Assembly: GCA_034190875.2 (NCBI GenBank) | Contig: CM067349.1 | Location: 34,263,901 to 34,327,900, forward strand | DNA from: Urechis unicinctus | Lineage: Eukaryota; Annelida; Polychaeta; Xenopneusta; Urechidae | Reading direction: 5' to 3' | DNA length: 64,000 nucleotides | Part shown: one piece after another, positions 26,116 through 38,410 of the stretch | Layout of the letters: every line of letters starts with the position of its first letter | How positions within the stretch are numbered: the first letter of the stretch is position 1 | Notes under the pieces: generated by a model | Told to the model about the DNA's origin: nothing | The model's database searches: none | Seen by the model: the letters and a program-made list of their open reading frames with translations, nothing else | Made by a program: the position numbers and the translations under genes

Positions 26116-26373
26116 TGGCAAAGGGTACAGTGCTGCACCTCAGCGAAACGAAAACAATGTCAATTGTTTGCAGAAGTATTTATTTGGCTCCTGTCAGCTT
26201 ATAGAAGCAACGCAACCATGGCAAATTCATCTATCCAGAATGTTATAGAAGGGGTCCTGGATTATTGTCATTATATAGCTGGTGTAAACTTGCTGTTGTT
26301 TTCCGGGATGCTTAAATCACCGTATGGTTCGTCATTTTGGGGAAATAGTAGGACAGGCTCAATGTTAACGTAA
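25610..26373 (+). pseudogene. Decayed coding-like tract, unknown protein
   Basis: In one + frame, strings such as ICDGTFSWSLAD, LFGFAPIRSDNL, LDIIICDSKANLK and NVSSYVNSCVKIN are shared with Y-B (49620-50090) despite scattered differences. A neighbouring open frame, 26062-26373 (103 codons), starts MLQAIDQFDVRRHSK and continues past the end of the Y-A/Y-B homology. Composition is protein-like and the order is the same in both copies. I recognise no family, and an antisense frame at 25440-25727 looks like a shadow. It is broken and treated as a fossil. Confidence 0.42.
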
Positions 26374-27200
26374 ACTATAGTTTAACTTTGGGTTCAACAA
26401 TGAGGGGACATGGCGACGGGACCGAGTGATAAACGTTTTGATCATCTGCCGTGTGAACGTGAGCAAATTGTTTTACGTTGTTCCATGAATGGGGTTACAT
26501 GCCAATGAGACGCAGAAGGAAAACTTTCGATTATTCTGAAAATGTAACGATCGGAGGCCCGCGTTATTCAACTGGCCATTATTCCTTTTGCAAAAGCCTA
26601 AACAAATAGATACTAGGAACTTTATCTTGAATGTACGTTGCTACAATCCCCTCGTTTAATTTACCTTTGCTTCCAGCAATACACGAGGAATCCCGTGCTT
26701 TCCGCTTGATGTATAGCCACCTGCAGATTGGATGGGGCGACTAATAGCCCATCGTATAGCTTTTGTAGCCAGGAATATATTTATTGCTGCCATGGCGACA
26801 ACGTTGCGCTATATTCTCTAGATTAGAGCAGGTGTTAGCTTAGTTTGAGCCTTAAGTCTAGCTACAATCTTTCTATAGCCGGACACATGTACCATATATA
26901 ACATTAAGTGAAGACCACATCGCAAGCTGCTACTGTGTCTGTCCACTAGTAGGCCATTTGTTAATTTTGTCATCGTAGGTATCAAATTTGCGCACCCATC
27001 CACATGTAACAAGTGAGCGGGCAAATATTTTGTGTAGAAGACAAAAGAAATACGGTGTAATTGTTTGGTTATCACCGTAAGTGATGGTGCAGATACTTGG
27101 ACTGCGATGTTACTCAAAATTTTATAGAAGCTTTGCATCGGGAACCGATAGACTGCGATGATGATAATGCCTTAAAGAAACTCATTATTATACGCGCCGA
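26374..27200 (+). repeat. Block T, with a diverged copy at 56.65-57.05 kb
   Basis: Bases 26710-26990 align with 56735-57000: TATAGCCACCTGCAGATTGG against TGTAGCCACGTGCAGATGGG, then GGAATATATTTATTG against AGAAATATATTTTACTG and GGCGACAACG against GGCAACAACG. Divergence is high. The stretch 26374-26650 holds nothing I can name. Confidence 0.6.
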
Positions 27201-27834
27201 ACGCATATATTACGGTGATAATTGAACTTTTTAATTACGATAAGACCGATACACTGATCACAATCGATTTTTTTGTGGATCACTTGCTCAATGTCAGGTT
27301 TGAGACGGGAATGACCCTGCGGATCATTACACTCTTGGCTGATACCCTTGAGAATGTGACCCAAAGGGTCCCGGACCCCTTATAACCTTTGGCGACCAAG
27401 GGCCCTGTAAAGGTGACGCACATTCGCCTGGACTTCACCGATGCTCCTTGTGAAGACCACATTCCCAAATCCTTTGAATGTTTCTGGCAAGTACTAGTTG
27501 AAGATCAGCTCAGCATTCGGTTACGGCGATTGTTTGGCACTGAAGTCGAGAATGTTTCCACTCTTGGCATGTGCATATATAATAAGCCCCGACAACAATG
27601 CGTTAATAGTAAGTTGTACAATCGCTGTGTTGAACAATGTGTACAGGTAGGTTGCTTATTTGCATGCTTCATGAAGCGTACAATCATTATAATGACGATT
27701 TGTACCTTGACTTTGTAACCGAGAATAGGAAAATTGCTAAACAGATTAAGTTGCATTTGAACTTGAAAAAAGTAACCTTTGGGGTTGGAAATGTCGGGGG
27801 GATAGTTTTGTTAGGTAGCAGAACATGTTTTTAA
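27200..27834 (+). pseudogene. Comparatively well-kept coding-like tract, unknown protein
   Basis: From about 27225 a + frame runs for some 160 codons with little interruption. It starts near NYDKTDTLITIDFFVDHLL, passes VKVTHIRLDFTDAP and SIRLRRLFGTEVENVSTLG, and ends near LYNRCVEQCVQV. Another + frame then carries YNDDLYLDFVTENRKI and ends with GGIVLLGSRTCF. Amino-acid composition is natural throughout. No paired copy was found in this window. The tract may be the youngest or least decayed gene remnant here. I do not recognise the protein, and no signal peptide or known motif is evident. Confidence 0.5.
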
Positions 27835-28235
27835 TGAACATTTGGCGTGCCAGGCTCGTAAACGGGACATAAGATGTTAGAGGCGAAAGTTTTGGTTAGC
27901 TAGTGGCGAAATCGTTAGGGTTATGCATACGTAGAAGAAAACGGCCGGCAGGCCAATGCAAATCCCTGTCTATCCAGACAATATCTGATTGATGCCGTAT
28001 TTGTGGTGATTGAACTACATGATATTCGTTTCACGCTTCACATCAAAACGATACACATTGACTTTTATATTTCCCTACACCATGTTTCCGACTAATGGTA
28101 TAGGAACCGGCGGGTGAAGCAAGGGTAATGTACAAAGTACGGGATAAACATACGTGCCTTACCGATAATAGAATGATATCGTGTCATGACATCGTAATAT
28201 ACGAGAAATACTAGTTTATCGCCTGTTATAGACAA

Positions 28236-28490
28236 ATGTGGGAAATTGCTTTAAATAACACTGATGTGCAGAACCATGGCGCACGCATGCTTAATTACCA
28301 CTCCCAGTGTGAATACCGTCTTTCTAATCGAGATCTGTCTCTCGGTTCGGCATTAAAAGTTTTTGGCAAGAGGTGTGGTGAAATTTACAACATGGAGAAC
28401 TGGCTTTGCACAAGATTCGTTAGGATAATCTCGAATTCAATTAATTCAAAAGGATGTCCGGTTTTGGCACCTCTGATGGCAAAGATTTAG
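28236..28490 (+). pseudogene. Coding-like open frame, unknown protein
   Basis: An 84-codon frame starts MWEIALNNTDVQNHG and contains RLSNRDLSLGSALKVFGKRC and IYNMENWLCTRFVRII. Composition is protein-like. It lies shortly downstream of the tract ending at 27834 on the same strand and could be another part of the same fossil locus. No family is recognised. The gap 27835-28235 holds nothing I can name. Confidence 0.35.
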
Positions 28491-28499
28491 CAATGAGGC

Positions 28500-29050
28500 G
28501 TTTATTGAGTCAGGTGTTAATTTTGGGGGTTGTGCACGGTATTCGAGTTGCATGTTGAGGTCCACTTATACGCGAAGGTGTTATGGTTTAGCATGAAGGT
28601 GCCGGTGATACTAATGGAGCCTTATATACCTCTGCTTATCCCACTAACCTTATGACTATATGTATCTCTTCACTTGGTGAAATTCATACTCCAGTTTGTT
28701 GTTGATGTCGGAAAAAAGGAACGTGGTCATTAAATGTTCATTTAGAGATATAGGCATCAAATCAATGTTATGTCATTGGATTGTCACCTGCGACGACTTA
28801 GATAATTTTTTGGAAATGCCATAACGAAACATGAGATCAATGGTTTCTTTTGTTTACCTTCTACAATCACGGTCAGGTGAAAGCCTCTAGGTTTTGAGTT
28901 GGTGTACACGTTGCACATTTCGTGTGGACTTAGTGATATAAACTGATAATGAATACAGAATGTTGATTTCGAACATACCGTGTGGTATAATCCATGAGAA
29001 ATGTATATATACTTATAACATCAAGCATTTATATTCAAGTACAAAACAAT
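28500..29050 (+). repeat. Segment with a diverged copy at 34.5-34.85 kb
   Basis: AATGGTTTCTTTTGTTTACCT (28840) matches 34539. ATTTCGAACATACCGTGTGGTATAATCCATGAGAAATGTATATATAC (28965-29011), by its pieces CATACCGT and ATAATCCAT, matches 34785-34825. Divergence is high and the ends are unclear. Confidence 0.5.
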
Positions 29051-29524
29051 TGTAAATGCACTTCACAGCCACAGTTCATGTATTTCACCGTATTAGCCCC
29101 TGGACTTTATGAGATCATGAATTCCAGGTATTCAGGTATTCCAATTATTTAATAATGTATAGCTTGCTATTCTAACAGACGGTGCTGATGATGCTAATTA
29201 GGTGCCATAATATGCCTCATTTGACACAATATGTCATGGATGTCACTTACACAAGCAAGACAACCGGCGGACGACAAGACTAGGCAAATTCACGTTATTC
29301 AACTACAGATAATATTTTCCACAGTTGCGTTTGTTGGAAATGCAATCGCTAGAAAAACTGTTGACGCGAGTTTATGCCAGATAGGTACACCGTCATATTC
29401 TGACCAACATTACTTAATTTTTACTTATCATTCGACATCACATCCTCATGTGTCGATGTTTAAAGAGTAGCCGTTTATTTTGTGATCCCAATACGACTTT
29501 GTAGTCAACTGTACTACTTTTATA
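29051..29524. other. Unassigned intergenic sequence
   Basis: The short + frame at 29231-29470 has no recognisable features. Nothing else was seen before block Z homology begins. Confidence 0.3.
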
Positions 29525-29910
29525 TTTGCTCAATGGTAACTTATCATTAGTAATTACTGACGAAGTAACAAGACCCGTTTTATTATTTAATGTCGATAAT
29601 ATGGATTGATTACTGGTCTGCAATATCATGACAACATTGTCAAGTGAATTTAATCTCGAGTCATGTATAATCTGATTGCTACACACATTTGTGATGCAAA
29701 TGGTTGCAAGGCATTTATCTAAGAAATGAGTCTGATGAAAGTGTCACGCTTTAATCGGCGTTTGACAACAAAAGCATCTATATCATACCCATCTCATCAG
29801 CTGCGTGTCCAATGCGATGTGAAAGATACGATCCATCCATGCATATGGGCTAGTGACAAAGCCTTAATAGGATTTATATCTTGTGCAATTGTTGCAGAAA
29901 TAAAATATCG
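29525..29910 (+). repeat. Block Z', first half
   Basis: This matches 9590-9975 with small differences, including GCTAGTGACAAAGCCTTAAT and GGATTTATATCTTGTGCAA. The frame 29726-30061 (111 codons) starts in this block and continues into non-shared sequence as DILNKSPDGLKYWLKKLRGD. It has a natural composition but no recognised family. The second half of Z' is at 35637. Confidence 0.8.
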
Positions 29911-32520
29911 CATTCGTAGACAAAACAGTCACCCTAAAGACTGTGAAAATAATGACATTCTGAATAAATCCCCGGATGGACTGAAATATTGGTTAAAAAA
30001 ATTGCGGGGTGACTTTTTAAAGGTAGGCAAGCGATTTGGCATTAATTTATTAAGTGACTGACCACAGCTAGACCTTTTGAAGGGCTAATATATTAATTTA
30101 AATGCCGTTGCCTGCCAAAAGTGTAACAAACAATTTAAAATACGTCTAACCACCACAAATAGAGCAAGGAAAACATTCAATAATTCATATTCGAAAGTAT
30201 AACATGCCACAGCTGAGACGTTTCCATTACCTTTGATTAATGAATTAATAAATGCTTTAGGCTTTGGTATATGGAGGTGAAGTACATACCATTATTGAAA
30301 AAGCTAGCATGATAGTTTGGGTAAATAAATGAACGTCTGCGCCATACTCGCCAGTAACTGACCAGTGTCAAGGTTATTTACCGCTCAATTACGGTCAAAT
30401 ATATTGGTTTCGTTTGGTTATTTTAATAGTATATCATCAGGTGTAGCAACAGCAGAGTGTTCTAGTTTTAATAGACACAACGCATCCACCTATGAATCTG
30501 ATCGTTTTATTGGGTCAGGCTTCCTTGACATGCTGCTGCGCAGTTCTAGCAGTATACCATGAAATAAAATGTGTTGTGCTGTGTCGTGGTAAGCGTCATT
30601 AATGGGTTGCTCAATGGGGCAGAGAGTGTCATATAATTGGCATAATCGTTTGACATGAAACGTATAATCATCCAAAACATTTCTCGTGAAAGCAATTGTC
30701 AGCTGGTAGTTTAATGCAGGGAACTATGCACGACAAATTTCTGATTAACTCACGTCACAAGGATTTTTCAACGCGCAGTCGACGTACTGAACCGTAAGTA
30801 ACAGCGATTGATGCTAACCTATTGACCGGCTAATGGAAAACTGCCTCTTCACAAGCATTTTTGCAACAATTAATAGCCACTCATAGTCTATGGCTCACCT
30901 AGATCGCAATTAAAAAAACGGACTTAATAATAAAGTTTGTTGGAGCCTCATTTTCATGCCTTGCATTAAAGTAAGGTAAATGAAATTAATTGTGGATTTG
31001 CGGATTGTGGGTACAATGAAGATGCCCAATTGTGCCTGGAACTTTGCTGTATTTGGCGAACTCATTTATACATATCCGAAGTATGCTACTCAAAGAAATA
31101 ACAAACGATAAGGGCAAACGATTTAGCTATATTCTATTTCTGTCGGCAGTGGTGTCTATGAATAGTTGAAATTATCTGTTTAATTTAATTCGCAATGATA
31201 ATTAAAGCAACATTCTGTCCAATTTAACGAAACCACTGATTTGAATGGCTAAGCCATTAATATATAATAAATGCACGAGAACTCTGCAACGTTCCAACCC
31301 CTCAGTACTGGCTCCGTGGGTAATCATATAGTACGATGTAAGTAGCGCCCTATCCGTCAGAGGACCCTGTTTTTACTATATCTAACTCGTCTATATGATG
31401 TGCTGTGGCCCTATGCCAAATGAGTTACAAATAATGCAAATACAGATAACTGTAAGGCGTTTGTTTACTCATCCACATGGGTGATTGCCTCTTTCAAGAA
31501 AAATACAACAACTGATAATGGTAGCTTTTATCATTGCCTTATACTCTTCTTACCTTTGCAATGAAGCATTAGAATAATGTTCATTGAATTAAGGCACCAG
31601 TGTTAGTGAGTCATTTTAGGATCCAAGTTGAAGTGATGAATTCGTAGCATTACTCATTTGTTTAATATTTCGTGGCGTTTGATGTTAGAAAATGTGCTAT
31701 CACTGTGGTCAATCAACGAAAGCCAAAGCCGCAGGTAGATGAATAAGACACATAAGCCTATGATAACAATGATAGTGACATATTAGACGTTAGCTACAAT
31801 GGCAGCCGTCAAGGCGGAATCGTGGTTAGAAGGGTGGGTCTATATATTTTGCTTAGCTTAGCTCGTGGGATATAACTCGTATTCTTCAATCTTCTCCCAT
31901 TTGCTCATTGTATGAGCTTATTGTAACTATGCATGCTTTACAAACCTGCATTCCGAGACAATTTGTAGCCCCCGTGTGGTTTATGAGACGCATTGAAATC
32001 TGGTATTTCGATCATAGAATTACTGTTATTCCATTGGTTATTCGTTATTACGACGACTGTCAATCTTGAGAACAAGAGCAAGTGAGCCATTTTAAGCTTA
32101 AACGCCGCCCCGATATTACTAATCCCACGATCAGTTCATGCCTTCTATTCACCAATCGTGCTCCTTTACACCTGGGCAACGTGAATTGTAAATCAGTGTG
32201 TTATTGAAATATTATGTACACTATTCGTGTATGGTGTATGCGTAATTACATCAATATTTGACATATGGTAGAACTAACAAATATATGTAAATGATGCGCT
32301 ATGTCGTGTGCAATAGTTCATCGAAGCAAAGCAAGGCGACAGAGCAGTGCAAGAGATGCAACGGATATATTTCATTAGTTAATTGACAATGTTAATTAAT
32401 GTTTTAACTACCTACACAAACTTTTATCCGGCAGGAATAAATTGACTGCAGATAAATTATCGTTATGTATTAACCATCACTATATAACATCACTAATTAG
32501 ACTTCGGGTCATGTTTTTAT
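29911..32520 (+). repeat. Old, rearranged copy of block Y
   Basis: Three islands match Y. Bases 30770-30870 (CGCAGTCGACGTACTGAAC, GGCTAATGGAAA) match 19665-19770. Bases 31915-32060 (ATGCTTTACAAACCTGCATT, GGTTATTCGTTATTACG) match 11745-11880. Bases 32380-32505 (GTTAATTGACAAT, CACTATATAACATCACTAA) match 13395-13530. The end-of-Y island comes before the start-of-Y islands, as expected at a junction between two tandem units. About 5.7 kb here separates the halves of Z'. No gene is recognised. Confidence 0.65.
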
Positions 32521-33426
32521 ACGGCTGCATTTTAACTTATTTCATGGATAGTATTTAATGGTCGACTTAGCTATCGCACAATATAAATTAAAGATTCACA
32601 AAACGGTTTAGATCGCATATGCTACAGTACCAAAGTCAATAAATTGTGTAAACATCTTAAAGGCAATAGTTTGAAAGCGATTTTTTTTTCAACAAATTAG
32701 TCTGTTTTCAAAATCAGGTCAAAATTGCATTTAAGGGTTGGCGCTATATAAATATGGTATTATAATAATAGCAGTTACGAAACGGGATAAATTAGCGGCA
32801 GTACGGCTGACAAAACCCCCATTGGATATCACTAAAGCCAGCGGAGTGACATGACCAGGTTTTACCACTGGATGCAATTACTGCTCTAGAGTTTTCTTGA
32901 ACAGACGGTATGATGAACATACTAAGCAACTCGAAATATCAGTACCACAAATTTTTGTCCAAATCTTACATTAGTCATGTCAAATGTTTCTTTTCCTACA
33001 AATCGCTGATAATCACAAAGGCAAAGTCAATTTGTTATTCCGACCCATTTAGCATTCACTTCCATGAAGTAACCTTTGGGCAGTTGTTGCTGTTAAGTCA
33101 TGTCAGGTTCCAAGCTTTTAATTAGCGTCAAGACCGGTCGCCATTTATCTCTATTATGAAAGCCTGAGCAAGTCCATCCGGCGACGTCTACCGCTTGGGA
33201 ATCAAGCATGATGTGCACTGAAAAGTGGAGGAAGAGTGCAAATATTTTGCAGGCTTTATCACTTGACTGTATCGTCGACAAATATCAATCAATCATTCTG
33301 GACACAAAACTGTCAAGACCATTCAGGTGACCAGTGTTGTTAATAACAACGATTGTGGTACAAGTATAAATCAAACTGAACTCCACCCACCCCCATCTAC
33401 CCATCCACCAATCCACAAACACACAC
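32521..33426 (+). repeat. Block X'', short old copy of X
   Basis: Bases 33040-33320 align with 2640-2920: CCCATTTAGCATTCACTTCC, GGCAGTTGTTGCTGTTAAGT, GGCGACGTCTACCGC, GGAAGAGTG, GGCTTTAT and ATCAATCAATCAT recur in order. Identity is about 70-75%, much lower than X against X'. The stretch 32521-33000 holds nothing I can name. Confidence 0.65.
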
Positions 33427-35525
<2,099 letters not shown>

Positions 35526-35661
35526 AGATGGTATGACGTTTCTGTAATTATGAAAAGTTCCAAGATAAAAGCTGCACTTGGGGTAATACATCAAGATGCT
35601 ACGACGTTTCTGTTTATAATATAAAGTTCAGAGACAAACGCTACATTTCGGGTGCTACAAC
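35526..35661 (+). repeat. Two-unit tandem repeat, period 68 bp
   Basis: AGATGGTATGACGTTTCTGT (35526) and AGATGCTACGACGTTTCTGT (35594) begin two units. These continue through AAAGTTC-AAGA-AAA-GCT-CA-TT. The second unit runs into block Z', whose Z counterpart at 9975 has only the end of one unit. Confidence 0.75.
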
Positions 35662-35804
35662 TGATTCGTCTATTCGGTGATTACACCAGCATTACTGCGG
35701 TGCTTATCGTTGGTGGAAGGCACGAATTAACTACTGAATGTAACTATAAATGTACCAAATGCAATAAACACTTTTATTCCATTAAAAATTATCATCTCTC
35801 AAAT
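35637..35804 (+). repeat. Block Z', second half
   Basis: This matches 9978-10150 closely (GTGGAAGGCACGAATTAACTAC, CTTTTATTCCATTAAAAATTAT) and ends in (TA)n as Z does. A + frame reads [20 protein letters not shown], resembling half of a C2H2 finger, but the second histidine spacing is wrong and the frame then runs into TA repeat. Confidence 0.85.
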
Positions 35805-35967
<163 letters not shown>

Positions 35968-35990
35968 TTATTATAATGTGTATACATATA

Positions 35991-37141
35991 TAGGTGTAGA
36001 AATTAGCACTCGTCCGCCCGCCATTGGCGAGTGAAATCAGGCTCGTGCGAGTGGCGGTACCCAATTCAGTCGCCCGGTTGGCGAGTCAATGTTTCCCATG
36101 GCAAAACCTCGCCTCAGGATTTTCTTGTATTCTGCTTATGAACATCGTCGCACCGGTCCGTTTTCGGCTACCTCATATTCTACTCAACATGTCAGCTATG
36201 TTGGGGCGTCAACTGTCCATCTTGCGCTTGTCTGTGAGGAACAGAAGGAAACAGCAAGAATCTACGAAAAAGAACCTACGAAAGGATAAGGAAGTTGAAC
36301 GAGAAGTGGATGCGAGACGATTTGGAGTGACTGGTATTCGACCATGAAAAAAAATCAATGCATTGTAAACAATGCAGAACACTCACAACCAAATAGCAAC
36401 TTTATAAAGGTCTTTTTAACAAGGGCACTAGAAATTTCAAGCTCGAAAGCATCAAAGAACATAAAAAGTCCACAGGGCCATGAACAGCTGGCTCCACATG
36501 AGCAGAGAGTATGGTGAAGAATGTGTAAACCTGTTCCTCTTGGTGGATCTTATCCTAACTCTCCCTACCTCTACTGCAGAATGTGGAGCGTTGATTCAGC
36601 TACGTCCCATCATGGGTAGCCCAAAAGACCAAGAGTTGATCGGGTACTCCTTCTTCAAGAGGGAGCGCAAGCTCTACTTGGTTCATAAGAGCTAATCATG
36701 GGCCATTGAGTTAAGGTGGCCCCAGAAAGAAGCGAGTCATGTTCATTGAGGGGAAATGAGAAACTGATGAGGAGAGTGATGGTGAGGAAGATGACATTTC
36801 CATTGTGTGTGTCGCTCTTGAAAGGCTCCAAGAACTCGCCAAGGGAGGAGCTAAAGGACCTCTAATCTGTGATTTGTTTATTTAGGTTTTTGTATGAGCA
36901 GTTTTTTTTAGGAATAATGTGACCACCTGTCATCTATTTTTTGAGGTTTCAGGTTTGGTGGGTTTTTTTTCTGCATAGGCGTTTATGTTCTGTATATGCG
37001 TTTTTGTTTGAATAAATTTGACACTCAGGGAGCAAAAAGTCCTTACACATTTTTTGGGCCGATAGGTTTATAGCCGGGCCGGTTACTTTTTTCATGTACC
37101 GGCCCAGTTGGCCGGTAGCTGAAAAGTTAGTTTCCACCCCT

Positions 37142-37142
<1 letters not shown>
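35991..37142 (+). mobile_element. Internally deleted hAT transposon (TTF/ZNF862-like group)
   Basis: The ends TAGGTGTAGAAATTAGC (35991) and, reverse-complemented, TAGGGGTGGAAACTAAC (37126-37142) match at 13 of 17 and fit hAT termini. Inside, a + frame near 36265-36475 shows a TTF-type zinc-finger remnant: RDDLEWLVFDHEK, then C-K-Q-C, then FNKGTRNFKLESIKEHK. It is followed directly by 36480-36695, which ends a transposase with the C-terminal hAT dimerisation region (NLFLLVDLILTLPTSTAEC), and by an acidic tail. The catalytic core between them, several hundred residues, is missing. The element could move only with help and is now decayed. ATAATGTG lies at 35973-35980 and 37142-37149, a candidate 8-bp target duplication, though the left copy is 10 bp from the terminus. 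G+C is higher than in the surroundings. Confidence 0.78.
36480..36695 (+). pseudogene. hAT transposase C-terminal dimerisation domain, fragment
   Basis: The 71-residue frame covers the end of a hAT transposase. Residues 18-35 (LFLLVDLILTLPTSTAEC) match the conserved block in which hAT enzymes read roughly L-P-x-S-x-A-x-C-E-R. The frame then departs from the family (GALIQLRPIMGS), suggesting a small shift after the cysteine. The domain normally mediates dimerisation of the nuclear transposase. Upstream it is fused by deletion to the zinc-finger remnant. No active site is present. Confidence 0.72.
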
Positions 37143-37443
<301 letters not shown>

Positions 37444-37860
37444 CTGCTGATGAATGCTCTTAATAACAGATGTATATGTCCAAAATTACTATAAGAATAG
37501 TTTTCTCGCTGATTGGCAAGCTTTCGTCAGCCGTTCTTAAAAGTCTAATAATACCGACTAAGAGTTTGTTTGTTAAGGTTTCTGTACTAAGACTTGTAAT
37601 GCCCATCGTTGTTCGATACACAGCAAAAAAAACACATATATTATTGAGGTTGTCTGAAGAGTAGAAGCTTGTAATTAATCTGACTCATTCTTCCCTTACA
37701 CGTAGTCTCCTTAAAATATCAATATCAATATATCTATGCTATAATATTTGTACAGCAAAACAATACAATATCCGCCGTCACTTTAATCACCAGTAGGATA
37801 TGTTGCTAAATTTGAGTGGTCTTTATTCTTTGCGTAATGAGTTCGTCCCCTCGCCATGAG
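37444..37860. other. Unassigned sequence
   Basis: A 64-codon frame at 37470-37664 has no recognisable features. No repeat ends or matches elsewhere were found. Confidence 0.3.
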
Positions 37861-37968
37861 AGAAAATATGATGATAAAATAGCTTGGGGCTGCATATTCG
37901 AGAGGCCCTGGGCAATGACTTTCAATGGATACTTTTGGATAAGAGATTAGATTTATTATCAATCCGTG

Positions 37969-38410
37969 CTACGCCATTGCAATGACTATTTTGTTTTTTA
38001 CACACCGGAGGAAAACAAATGCACCAATGATAAGGCCAACAGAATACATATTTTTATATAAGTTACGTTTTACAGGAATGTCTTTAGTAACATCGTTTGC
38101 TCTTGTCGCATTACCATTAATAATTGCCAGGATTGAGATGCTTGTCGAATCACCTGCAATCGTAGAAACAACACCAACGGTTTGCATTTGCTCCGCTATT
38201 TCCTCTTTCATGTTTTCGACCAATGAATTCGTCATTCCAATAGAGCCAATGATTCAGTCCCTTATGTCCCATTGGTCGATTTTACTGCTGGATTGCAAAA
38301 CGAGTATGTCCTGCAAGCGTGACCTTACCCGCAATGAAAACGATAGAATGGTTCTCGTGGGAATTAATTCGGCTGCTTTGGTCCTCTCCCTTTTGCACAT
38401 TGAATGACCT
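37969..38410 (-). pseudogene. Decayed coding-like tract with a predicted membrane segment
   Basis: The minus-strand frame 37969-38235 gives 88 residues starting MTNSLVENMKEEIAEQMQTV. It then reads TIAGDSTSISILAIINGNA and, near the C-terminus, YSVGLIIGAFVFLRCVKNK, a typical single membrane span followed by basic residues. Further upstream on the same strand NHSIVFIAGKVTLAGHTRF is present in another register. The Y-A counterpart is at 11280-11710. A longer + frame (37982-38407) overlaps but reads less like a protein. A small membrane or virion-like protein is possible; no family is recognised. Confidence 0.4.

Noticed and set aside
35730-35800. Half C2H2 zinc finger ([10 protein letters not shown]) in block Z'
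   Set aside because: Histidine spacing is wrong, the Z copy breaks the frame, and the frame runs into (TA)n.
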